Shown here: one piece after another, positions 16,256-23,653 of the stretch
Layout of the letters: each line of letters starts with the position of its first letter
Position numbering within the stretch: position 1 is the first letter of the stretch
Assembly (NCBI RefSeq): GCF_003443735.1
Contig: NZ_CP031969.1
Span: 806,001 to 870,000, forward strand
Direction: 5' to 3'
Length of the DNA: 64,000 bases
DNA from: Streptomyces sp. CC0208
Lineage (GTDB): Bacteria > Actinomycetota > Actinomycetes > Streptomycetales > Streptomycetaceae
Notes under the pieces: model-generated
What the model was told of the DNA's origin: nothing
Databases searched by the model: none
Seen by the model: the letters and a program-made list of their open reading frames with translations, nothing else
Program-made: the position numbers and the translations under genes

Positions 16256-16954
16256 ATGACCAGCGTCCTCATCGCCACCGGCCAGTCACTTCAGCGTGTC
16301 GGCCTTCGAATGCTCCTCGAGTCCCAGCCCGACCTGACCGTCGTCGGCGAGGCGGCTCACGGGCCGGAAGCGGTCCGGCTGAGCGCCCTGCTCCGACCGG
16401 ACATCGTCCTGCTGGACGGCCGCGACACCGGCACCGGCACCGGCACCGGCACGGACACAGTGGAGACCGTCCGCCGCCTCGTCCAGGCGCCGGACGGGCA
16501 CGCCCCGCACGTCCTGTTGCTCACCACGAGCGACGACGCCCACCCGTACGGCGCCCTGCGCGCCGGAGCCGCCGGACATCTTCGCGAGGACGCCACCGCC
16601 GACGAACTGGTCGCGGCCGTCCGGGTCGTGGCCGCCGGTGACGTCGTCGTCTCCCCCGGACTCGCCCGCGCCCTCATCGACGCCGTCCGCAACCGGCGCG
16701 CCGTCGAGAACTCCGTGCCGGGCAACCGGCTGGGCACCCTCACCGGACGCGAGCGCGACGTGCTCACCGCGGTTGCCTCCGGCGAGTCCAACGCCGAGAT
16801 CGCCGACCGGCTCTGCATCGCCCCGACCACCGTGAAGTCCCACGTCAGCAACATCCTCACCAAGATCGGCGCCCGCGGGCGGGTCCAGGCGGTGGTGTTC
16901 GCCTACGAGTCAGGACTGGTCCGGCCCACACAGCAGCACGTCCTGCACGCCTGA
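16256..16954 (+). CDS. Atypical NarL/LuxR-type response regulator
   Basis: A 232-residue protein with an N-terminal receiver-like domain and a C-terminal LuxR helix-turn-helix (LTGRERDVLTAVASGESNAE, IADRLCIAPTTVKSHVSNIL). In the receiver, the acidic pair that normally follows the first strand (VLIxDD) is replaced by VLIATGQ, and the phospho-acceptor region reads DIVLLDGRD followed by a TGTGTG run from a 6-bp DNA repeat. Such receivers often work without phosphorylation and may bind small molecules. No sensor kinase is adjacent. The ATG at 16256 has GGAG 6 nt upstream; ATG 16244 is an alternative. Confidence 0.85.
   Translation: MTSVLIATGQSLQRVGLRMLLESQPDLTVVGEAAHGPEAVRLSALLRPDIVLLDGRDTGTGTGTGTDTVETVRRLVQAPDGHAPHVLLLTTSDDAHPYGALRAGAAGHLREDATADELVAAVRVVAAGDVVVSPGLARALIDAVRNRRAVENSVPGNRLGTLTGRERDVLTAVASGESNAEIADRLCIAPTTVKSHVSNILTKIGARGRVQAVVFAYESGLVRPTQQHVLHA
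16425..16454. repeat. Hexanucleotide repeat inside the receiver domain
   Basis: About four direct copies of ACCGGC encode a Thr-Gly run right after the expected phospho-acceptor Asp. Slippage could change the loop length between strains. Confidence 0.7.
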
Positions 16955-16982
16955 AAACCCTCTTCCAGGTTCCCGTCCCCGA

Positions 16983-18089
16983 TCAAGCCGCCGTATAGCC
17001 GAGTTGGCGCCTCATGTACGGCGTCATGAGGGTCTTCGCCTTGGCCAGGGTGCTGGTGCGGCTGCCCAGCACCGCCGTCTCGCCGCCCGGCACCGGCAGC
17101 ATCGTCACGCCGTCGGCGGCGCCGAAGGGCACGATCAGCGGGGTGCGGTGGAAGGGCCGGTACAGGCGGGGCTCCTTGCGGTGCCGGCCCGAACTGTTCA
17201 GGTGCGTGCGGATGTTCCAGGCGGCGAGGTCTGCCTGGGCGAGCGCCGCCGGGGTGATCTTGAGCTCGGTGGCGTCGTTGACGTCGCCGACCGCGAAGAC
17301 GTCCAGCTGCCCCTCGGCCCGCAGCGAGCGGTCGACCTTGACATGCCCTGAGGGCGTGAGCCAGTCGCCGTGTCCGCCCAGGCGCAGCCAGAGCGTGTTG
17401 GGGGTGGTGCCGGTGGCCCAGAAGGAGAGGTCCGCGGTGATGACGTCGCCGCGGGCGTCGCGGTAGGTGCCGAAGTCGTTGCCCGGGGACATGAAGGAGT
17501 CGAGCCGTACCTCCACGTTGTGGGACTCCAGCCAGGCGCGCGCCTTGCGGCCGGCCCGTTCGCTGCCCGTGCTGCTCAGCAGCGCGGGGCCGGAGTGCGC
17601 GAGCGTGACCCGGGCGTCCGGCCGGGCCAGCCGGATCTCGGCGGCGAGTTCGACACCGGAGGGCCCGCCGCCGACGACCAGGACATGTTCGGCGAAGGCG
17701 ATCTTCTGCTGGTGCTCGGCGAAGGACTTCATCGCCTCCTCGGTGGTGGTGCCGGCGAAGCGGGCCGGTTCCGGGTAGTCGGCGCCGGTCGCGATCACCA
17801 CCACGTCGTAGGGCAGCCGCGTGCCGTCGGCCAGCACGACCCGTCGCTCGGCGGTGTCGATGCGCAGCACCTTGCCCACGACGACCTGGCCACGGTTCAG
17901 CAGCCGGTCGTACGGGATGAAGGGGGTCGCGCTCCACTCCTTGCGAACTCCCGCCCGCAGGGAGGAGATACGGTGGAAGAAGACCTCCTTGCGGTCCACC
18001 AGCGTGACCCGGGCCCTCGTGTCCAGTCGTTTCGCCAGCCGGACGCCCGCATAGCCGCCGCCGATCACCACTACGTCGCCGTCACTCAC
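16983..18089 (-). CDS. FAD-dependent NADH dehydrogenase-like oxidoreductase
   Basis: A 368-residue flavoprotein of the NDH-2 / AIF-like group. The FAD fold opens the protein (VVVIGGGYAGVRLAKRL), a second dinucleotide fold follows (HVLVVGGGPSGVELAAEI), and FAVGDVNDATELKITPAAL is the FAD-contact motif. There is no CxxC, so it is not a disulfide reductase. A C-terminal basic stretch (MRRQLGY) could touch the membrane. The GTG at 18089 with AGGAGA upstream is the start. Its upstream region is unusually AT-rich (CTTTATGTTTCAAG on the coding strand), with a small inverted repeat AGCGT-A-ACGCT at 18166-18176. Probably a stand-alone oxidoreductase for quinones or small acceptors. Confidence 0.88.
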   Translation of the reverse strand: MSDGDVVVIGGGYAGVRLAKRLDTRARVTLVDRKEVFFHRISSLRAGVRKEWSATPFIPYDRLLNRGQVVVGKVLRIDTAERRVVLADGTRLPYDVVVIATGADYPEPARFAGTTTEEAMKSFAEHQQKIAFAEHVLVVGGGPSGVELAAEIRLARPDARVTLAHSGPALLSSTGSERAGRKARAWLESHNVEVRLDSFMSPGNDFGTYRDARGDVITADLSFWATGTTPNTLWLRLGGHGDWLTPSGHVKVDRSLRAEGQLDVFAVGDVNDATELKITPAALAQADLAAWNIRTHLNSSGRHRKEPRLYRPFHRTPLIVPFGAADGVTMLPVPGGETAVLGSRTSTLAKAKTLMTPYMRRQLGYTAA

Positions 18090-18254
18090 ACCGAGTCTCC
18101 TGAACCGTGGGGGGAGGGAGTGCCATGGCGGACGAGCCGCTCCCCCGAGCACTCGGATGACGGCGAGCGTAACGCTTGAAACATAAAGTTTTGGTTCGGT
18201 CGTGTGAGTTTTCCGTGGAGAACGTCCTCCTCGGTTCGGCCCTCGGCCCGCGTA

Positions 18255-18662
18255 TCAGTCGAGCTCGTAGTCGAGCCAGATCCGGTGGGTGCCGTCCGCG
18301 TCGACCGTGAGACCCCCGGTGCCGGAGATCCCCGCCAGGTCCCCGGTGCCGCTGGAGGGGACGATCGTGAAGAACTCCGCGGTGCGGTCGCTGCCGGAAG
18401 TCGTCGCCGAGTGCGCGAAGTTGAAGGCGCCGGACCGGTCGTGCACCGAGCCCTCGAAGGACTCCATGGCCACATAGGTGCCGACGCCGGACTCCTGGTC
18501 GTACGCGGCGGTGAACAGGGTCGCCGAGCGGCCGGCGACCTCGCCCTCGAAGTGCTTCTCCATCGTCGCGACGCCGACCGGGAGCCCGGTGGCCACGGCG
18601 GGCTCGGGCGTCAGCTCGGTCGGGACGAACGCCTTCACGCTGAATGTTCCGTCGGCTCTCAT
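18255..18662 (-). CDS. DUF3224 domain protein
   Basis: A 135-residue soluble protein that fits the DUF3224 beta-barrel family: GTFSVKAFVPTELTP, MEKHFEGEVAGRS, VAMESFEGSVHDRSGAFNF, FFTIVPSSGTGDLAGISG, and the ending IWLDYELD. Family members are of unknown function and resemble allene-oxide-cyclase-like barrels. The ATG at 18662 has no clear ribosome binding site. It follows the YceI gene by 49 bp on the same strand and may be the last gene of the ring-cleavage transcript, or an independent unit. Confidence 0.85.
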   Translation of the reverse strand: MRADGTFSVKAFVPTELTPEPAVATGLPVGVATMEKHFEGEVAGRSATLFTAAYDQESGVGTYVAMESFEGSVHDRSGAFNFAHSATTSGSDRTAEFFTIVPSSGTGDLAGISGTGGLTVDADGTHRIWLDYELD

Positions 18663-18711
18663 GGGCCGACCGTACCGACCGGGTCTGACAATGCCCGGCT
18701 GTCCGTCCCGT

Positions 18712-19626
18712 CTACTCCGGCGGGGTCGGCGTGTCGTGGGTGCGGTACATCGCCTGGACGTCCAGTTCCAGCTGGACCGTGGGACCGACGACCGCGATGC
18801 CCCGGGCGAGCATGGACCTCCAGTTGAGGGTGTAGTCCTCGCGGTGCAGTTCGGCCGTCGCGAGAGCCGCACAGCGCAGTTCCTCGCCGTAGCCGCCGTT
18901 GACCGTGCCCAGGTAGGTCGTGTCGAGGGCGACCGAGCGGCTCACGCCGTGCATGGTCAGGCTGCCCTGCAGGGTCCACTTGCTGCCGCCCCGGTAGGCG
19001 AAGCGGCTGCTGACGAAGTCGATGTGGGGGAAGCGTTCCACGTCGAGGAAGTCGGCGGAGCGCAGGTGGTTGTCGCGGGTGGTGTTGCCCGTCGTGATGC
19101 TGGCGGCGTCGATACGGACCTGGACCCGGGACTGGGACATGTCCTGCGCGACCTGGATGCCGCCCTCGAAACGCTCGAAGCGGCCGTGGACGTGCGCCAT
19201 GCCGACGTGCTTGGCGATGAAGCGGATCGCGGTGTGCGGCGGATCGAACAACCAGACACCGGGCGAGGGCAGTTGGAGCGCCTGGGCCGGCTGGAGCCAG
19301 ACCCGCTCGGCGGGGCCCGCGCCGCTCGGCCCGACCTCGACCGTCTCACGGTGCGGCTGGAGCCCCTCGGCCGCGGCCATCAGGCTGTAGCGGCCGGGCG
19401 GCAGTACGGCCACGAAGTAGCCGTAGGGGTCGGTCGTGCCGCGGGCCGCGACCCGGTGGGTGTCGAGGGCGGTGACGGTGACGTCCGCGCCCGGCATGGG
19501 CGAGCCCATCGGGTCGACGATCTCGCGGGCCACGGCGCCCGCGCCTTCGGGGAGGGGGACGGAGAGGCCCGCCGCCTCGGCAAGGGCAGCCTTGGACCGC
19601 CGGCGCCTGAGGAGTGCGAGGGCCAT
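18712..19626 (-). CDS. Carboxypeptidase-regulatory-like / YceI fusion protein
   Basis: A 304-residue two-domain protein. Residues about 30-110 form a transthyretin-like Cna_B/CarboxypepD_reg fold (VDPMGSPMPGADVTVTALDT, GTTDPYGYFVAVLPPGRYSL). Residues about 125-295 are a YceI lipocalin-like barrel (WLFDPPHTAIRFIAKHVGMA, VHGRFERFEGGIQV, FPHIDFVSSRFAY, GSLTMHGVSRSVALD). YceI proteins bind isoprenoid-like lipids. No signal peptide is obvious, so it is probably cytoplasmic, unlike many YceI proteins. The ATG at 19626 follows AAAGGTG. It lies 43 bp after the maleylacetate reductase gene and may share its transcript. Confidence 0.88.
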   Translation of the reverse strand: MALALLRRRRSKAALAEAAGLSVPLPEGAGAVAREIVDPMGSPMPGADVTVTALDTHRVAARGTTDPYGYFVAVLPPGRYSLMAAAEGLQPHRETVEVGPSGAGPAERVWLQPAQALQLPSPGVWLFDPPHTAIRFIAKHVGMAHVHGRFERFEGGIQVAQDMSQSRVQVRIDAASITTGNTTRDNHLRSADFLDVERFPHIDFVSSRFAYRGGSKWTLQGSLTMHGVSRSVALDTTYLGTVNGGYGEELRCAALATAELHREDYTLNWRSMLARGIAVVGPTVQLELDVQAMYRTHDTPTPPE

Positions 19627-19669
19627 GATGTTCACCTTTCTTAGGGGACGTGCTGTTGTGCTGCGGGAC

Positions 19670-20737
19670 TCACGGTCGACGGCCCTCGTAGGCCGCCTGG
19701 AGTACCTCCCGCACGCCTTCCGCGGTCACGGGACGCGGGTTGGCGTACGGCTGCCCCGCCACCTGTACGGCCGCCTCCGCCAGATCGGTCTCCCGGAGAC
19801 CGAGTTCGGCGAGGGAGCGCGGGGCGCCCAGGCGTCCGGCCAGGTCCCACAGGGCGCTTGGCGGGTCGTCGGCACCGAGTGCCCGGCCCAGCGCGGTCAA
19901 CGCGTCGGGAGCGGCGGAGGCGTTGTACGCGAGCGCGTACGGCAGGACGACCGTGTGCGTCTCGGCGTGCGGCAGGCCGAAGGTGCCGCCCAGGACGTGG
20001 CACAGCTTGTGGTGCAGGCCCATCGTGGTCGCCCCGAGGCACGCCCCGCACAGCCACGCCCCGTACAGCGCCCGGCTGCGCGCCTCCAGGTCCTCGGGGT
20101 CGACGGCCAGCAGCGGCAGCGCCTCGGCCGTCGCCCGTACGCCGTCCTCGGCCATCAGCGCGATCAGCGGCGAGGTGTCCGGGGCGTAGAGCGCCTCGAC
20201 CGCGTGCGCGAGGGCGTTGACGCCGCTGGTCACGGTGAGCGGCACCGGCAGGGAGAGGGTGAGTTCGGGGTCGTAGACGACACTGCGGGGCTGGACCCTC
20301 GGGTCGCGGCCGGTGCGCTTCGCGCCGCCCTCGGTCAGGCCCCAGACGGGGGTCATCTCGGAGCCCGAGTAGGTCGACGGCACGGCGATCAGGGGCAGTC
20401 CGGTGCGCAGGGCGATCGCCTTGCCGAGGCCGATGGAGGAGCCGCCGCCGACCGCGACGACACCGTCGGCCCCGGCCTCCTGGGCCACCGCCACGGCCCG
20501 GTCGGCGTCCTCGACGGGTACGTGCATACGCGCTTCGGCGTGCAGTGCCGCGCAGGAGTCGCCGAGCGCGTCCGCCACCGCCCGCGCGACGGCCTCGCCC
20601 CGGCTGCCGCACACCACCAGGACCCGCCGCAGGCCGAGGTGTTCGACCTCTGCGGGGGTCGCGGTCACGGCGGCGCCCGGCCGGAACACGACCCGCACGG
20701 GACGGCTCTCGTAGGTGAAGTCGCCCATGAACGTCAT
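19670..20737 (-). CDS. Maleylacetate reductase
   Basis: A 355-residue iron-containing-alcohol-dehydrogenase-fold enzyme that reduces maleylacetate to 3-oxoadipate with NAD(P)H. Signatures are VAVGGGSSIGLGKAIALRTG, IAVPSTYSGSEMTPVWGLTE, NALAHAVEALYA, and the metal-ligand region GLHHKLCHVLGGTFGLPHAE. The SGSEMTPVWGLT wording separates maleylacetate reductases from general alcohol dehydrogenases. The start codon overlaps the stop of the dioxygenase gene (ATGA), so the two are translationally coupled. This is the third step of the hydroxyquinol branch. Confidence 0.93.
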   Translation of the reverse strand: MTFMGDFTYESRPVRVVFRPGAAVTATPAEVEHLGLRRVLVVCGSRGEAVARAVADALGDSCAALHAEARMHVPVEDADRAVAVAQEAGADGVVAVGGGSSIGLGKAIALRTGLPLIAVPSTYSGSEMTPVWGLTEGGAKRTGRDPRVQPRSVVYDPELTLSLPVPLTVTSGVNALAHAVEALYAPDTSPLIALMAEDGVRATAEALPLLAVDPEDLEARSRALYGAWLCGACLGATTMGLHHKLCHVLGGTFGLPHAETHTVVLPYALAYNASAAPDALTALGRALGADDPPSALWDLAGRLGAPRSLAELGLRETDLAEAAVQVAGQPYANPRPVTAEGVREVLQAAYEGRRP

Positions 20738-21603
20738 GCGTTCGGCTCCAGTACGAGGTCGAAGCGGGCGTGCCGGAAGGGGCTGGGCATGCCGAACTCC
20801 GCGGCCAGGGACGGGTCGTCGGTCGTCGCGAAGTCCTGGACCAGACTCTTCTTCACGGCGAAGACGGCGTCGGAGTCGAGGTAGTCGCTGCCCGCGACGA
20901 AGATGTGGGTGGTGACGGGGGTGTGGCCCTCGGCGCCGACGATGAAGTGGATGTGCGCGGGCCGGTAGGGGTGCCGGCCCGTCGCGCGCAGCAGGTCACC
21001 GACCGGGCCGTCGGTGGGGATCGGGTAGGGCGCCGGGACGCAGGTGCGGAACCAGAAGCGGCCCCCGGCGTCGGCGGTGAACAGTCCGCGTCCGTTGCCC
21101 GCGGGCTGTACGTCGGGCTGCTGGACGTCGTAGAAGCCCCGGTCGTCGGCCTGCCAGACGTCGAGGACGGCGCCGGGCAGCGGGGTGCCGTCCGCCGACA
21201 GGACCCGGCCGCTGACCACACAGGGCTCGGCGCCGCCGACCAGGTCGATGTCGTCGCCGAGTTCCCGGACGGGCGACTCGGTCATGTGGAAGGGGCCGAG
21301 CACGGTGGACTCGGTGGCGCCCGGTACGCGGTCGCCGTTGACGGTCTCGACGAGCATGGAGAGGCCGAGGACGTCCGACAGGAGGATGAACTCCTGCCGG
21401 GTGTCGGTGCACTTCTGCCCGGTCGCCGTCAGGAAGGCGATCGCCTGTTCCCACTCCTCCTGGGTGAGCCGGGTCTCGCGCACGAAGTCGTGCAGATGAC
21501 CGATCAGACCGGCGAGCAGTTCGCGCAGTCGTGGATCGGCGCTCGCGTGGAGGCTCGCGACGGCCTCCTCGGTGACGCTGGTTCCGATCGCGTCGCTGGT
21601 CAT
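20734..21603 (-). CDS. Hydroxyquinol-type intradiol 1,2-dioxygenase
   Basis: A 289-residue non-heme Fe(III) enzyme that opens 1,2,4-trihydroxybenzene or a related catechol to maleylacetate. The N-terminal helical dimer domain (LLAGLIGHLHDFVRETRLTQ, EEWEQAIAFLTATGQ) precedes the catalytic barrel. Candidate iron ligands are Tyr in GFYDVQQP, Tyr and His in HPYRPAHIHF, and His in TTHIFV. The STVLGPFHM segment is conserved in the family. The ATG at 21603 follows GAGGAG. It lies between the FAD hydroxylase (51 bp upstream) and the overlapping maleylacetate reductase. The preference for hydroxyquinol over catechol is inferred from that context. Confidence 0.92.
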   Translation of the reverse strand: MTSDAIGTSVTEEAVASLHASADPRLRELLAGLIGHLHDFVRETRLTQEEWEQAIAFLTATGQKCTDTRQEFILLSDVLGLSMLVETVNGDRVPGATESTVLGPFHMTESPVRELGDDIDLVGGAEPCVVSGRVLSADGTPLPGAVLDVWQADDRGFYDVQQPDVQPAGNGRGLFTADAGGRFWFRTCVPAPYPIPTDGPVGDLLRATGRHPYRPAHIHFIVGAEGHTPVTTHIFVAGSDYLDSDAVFAVKKSLVQDFATTDDPSLAAEFGMPSPFRHARFDLVLEPNA

Positions 21604-21654
21604 CCCGGCTCCTCGTGCTCGACGGCGTTCCGCTTCTGCCATGGTCGCGCGTTC

Positions 21655-23394
21655 TCAGGCGTGACCGAGGATCCGCCGCAGCGCGTCCGAGAGCAGCGCC
21701 TCGGCGTCCGGGGCGGCACTCGCGTGGCGGAAGGCGACGAACCCGTCGGGCCGTACCAGCAGGACGCCGGCGTCGGAGATCTCGCTCAGCCGCGCCCAGT
21801 CGCCGTACGGGTCCTCGTACTGCTGCCCGGGACCGACGACCACGGTGGCGATCTCGACGTCCTGCGCCTCGGCGGCCCGGATCCAGCCCTCGCCGCCGAT
21901 GCCGGTCAGCAGGGTGAAACGGCCCTTCCCGACGGTGTCGAGGGTGGAGAGGGTGCGGGTGCCGGAGGTGAGCCAGGCGTGCGGGATGCGGGCGCCGGGG
22001 CGGGAGGTGGGCTGGTGGTGCAGCTCGGGGTCGCGGGCGAAGGTCTCGTCGGGGGTGCCGTCGGGGACGATCGCCTCGGAGGCGTAGCGCTGGTTGAGGT
22101 CGACGCCGTGCGCGTTGAACTCGTACACCTTGAAGGCGATGGCCTCGCGCAGCCTGGCTCGCTGCTTCTCGGCGGCCTCGGTGGCGTCCTTGCGGGCGGC
22201 GATGTTGGCCCACAGCTGTTCGGGGGTCTGCGGGGAGAGTCCGTCGAGGGCCTCGAAGATCGGGGCGGTCTCGCCGATGGACCGGTTGGCCCGGGTGACG
22301 ACCTGCTTGCCGACGGGGGCGCGTTCGGCCGTGTAGGTGTCGAGGAGCTTCGGTGCGGCCGTGCCGTCGAGGACGAGCTTCAGCTTCCAGGCGAGGTTGT
22401 AGGAGTCCTGGATGGACGTGTTGGAGCCGAGGCCGTTGGACGGCGGATGGCGGTGGGTGGCGTCTCCGGCGCAGAAGACACGGCCGGCGGAGTAGGTCTC
22501 CGCGTACATCTCGTTGACGGTCCACGCCGAGGACGACTTGATCGTCACGGGGATCTCGTCGTCGCCGACCAGCTGGCGTACGACGGACTCGGCGTACTCG
22601 GTGGTCAGGTCGGGGGCGCCCGCCGTGACGTCGTACCCCCACACGATCAGCCACTCGTTCCAGGGCCGCACACAGCGCACCAGGCCCGCGCCGATGCCGC
22701 CGACGGTCGCGCCCGGGGCGAGGACCCAGTAGAGGGTGGAAGGCCGGTGGGCGGTGTACTTGGCGAGATCCGCCTCGAAGACGATGTTGATGCTGCCGGC
22801 CACACCCATCTGGCCGCTCATCGGAAGCCCGGCGTCCGCGGCGACCCTCGAACGGCCGCCGTCCGCACCGATCAGGTACTTCGCGCGGATCTCGTACGTG
22901 TCCCCGCGCAGCCGGTCCCGCACGGTGGCGGTCACGCCGTCGGCGTCCTGGGCGTGGGAGAGGTACTCGGTCTGGAAGCGCAGGCTGGTGCCGCGGGCGA
23001 CGGCCGCGTCGACGAGGACCGGCTCCATGAGGTGCTGCGGCATGTCGCACATGCGGGTGGGACTGGCGAGTTCGTGGGCGGCCTGGACGAGCGGGTCGTT
23101 GCCCCAGGAGCGCACCCGGCCCAGCTCCTCGCCGGCCAGGCCGGTACAGAAGGTGGTGTTGCCCATCAGGTGCTGCGGGGTCGCCTGCGCGATGACGTCC
23201 TGCTCCACACCGAGGTCGCGCAGCACCTCCATCGTCCGCTGGTTGGTGATGTGCGCGCGGGGGGTGTCGGCGAGGCTCGCGTAGCGGGTCACGACGATGT
23301 TGGACACGCCGTAGGTGCTCAGCGCGAGCGCGGCCGAGGCTCCGGCCGGCCCACTGCCTACGATCAGGACGTCGGTCTCGACGACGGTGGACAC
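21655..23394 (-). CDS. FAD-dependent aromatic hydroxylase (phenol/resorcinol type)
   Basis: A 579-residue group A flavoprotein monooxygenase. It shows VLIVGSGPAGASAALALSTY, the DG motif YLIGADGGRSRVAADAGLPM, the GD motif VFCAGDATHRHPPSNGLGSN, then IQDSYNLAWKLKLVLDG, with a C-terminal thioredoxin-like domain (HAWLTSGTRTLSTLD). The form resembles TfdB 2,4-dichlorophenol and resorcinol hydroxylases. Its product would feed the dioxygenase encoded next. The GTG at 23394 follows CAGGAG. It is the first gene of the ring-cleavage operon and is divergent from the Fis-type activator. The natural substrate is unproven. Confidence 0.9.
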   Translation of the reverse strand: MSTVVETDVLIVGSGPAGASAALALSTYGVSNIVVTRYASLADTPRAHITNQRTMEVLRDLGVEQDVIAQATPQHLMGNTTFCTGLAGEELGRVRSWGNDPLVQAAHELASPTRMCDMPQHLMEPVLVDAAVARGTSLRFQTEYLSHAQDADGVTATVRDRLRGDTYEIRAKYLIGADGGRSRVAADAGLPMSGQMGVAGSINIVFEADLAKYTAHRPSTLYWVLAPGATVGGIGAGLVRCVRPWNEWLIVWGYDVTAGAPDLTTEYAESVVRQLVGDDEIPVTIKSSSAWTVNEMYAETYSAGRVFCAGDATHRHPPSNGLGSNTSIQDSYNLAWKLKLVLDGTAAPKLLDTYTAERAPVGKQVVTRANRSIGETAPIFEALDGLSPQTPEQLWANIAARKDATEAAEKQRARLREAIAFKVYEFNAHGVDLNQRYASEAIVPDGTPDETFARDPELHHQPTSRPGARIPHAWLTSGTRTLSTLDTVGKGRFTLLTGIGGEGWIRAAEAQDVEIATVVVGPGQQYEDPYGDWARLSEISDAGVLLVRPDGFVAFRHASAAPDAEALLSDALRRILGHA

Positions 23395-23565
23395 GAGGCG
23401 CTCCTGGCGGGGGCTCACGGATGGCGGACGGTATTGATCATGGTGGGGTTCGGCCCGGTGCGGGTGTCTCAAAACGAGTCAATTGGTTGCGCGGCGGGGT
23501 GGGCGGCTCGGCGAGCGTGGGGGTGACGGCGTGCCCCCCCGTCCGGGCAGTCGCCGTAACCGGCA

Positions 23566-23613
23566 CCGGGGTGCCGCCCCGGGGTGCCGCCCCGGGGTGC
23601 CGTCCCGGGGTGG
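23566..23613. repeat. 13-bp tandem repeat
   Basis: Units CCGGGGTGCCGCC (23566-23578, 23579-23591), CCGGGGTGCCGTC (23592-23604) and a partial copy to 23613. They lie in the 259-bp region between the divergent hydroxylase operon and activator, just upstream of the activator's promoter candidate. They could be repeated protein sites or simple slippage. Confidence 0.85.
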
Positions 23614-23616
23614 TCG

Positions 23617-23644
23617 TTGTCCGTTCAACTGAAACCGCTACGGT
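23617..23644 (+). promoter_or_regulatory. Promoter candidate of the Fis-type activator
   Basis: TTGTCC (23617-23622), a 16-bp spacer and TACGGT (23639-23644). This predicts a transcription start only a few bases before the GTG at 23654, so the mRNA may be nearly leaderless. Confidence 0.4.
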
Positions 23645-23653
23645 GGGTGGGTC

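Noticed and set aside
20770..23526. Plus-strand 918-codon frame
   Set aside because: Antisense shadow of the dioxygenase and FAD hydroxylase; low-complexity Gly/Val/Arg composition and no domain.
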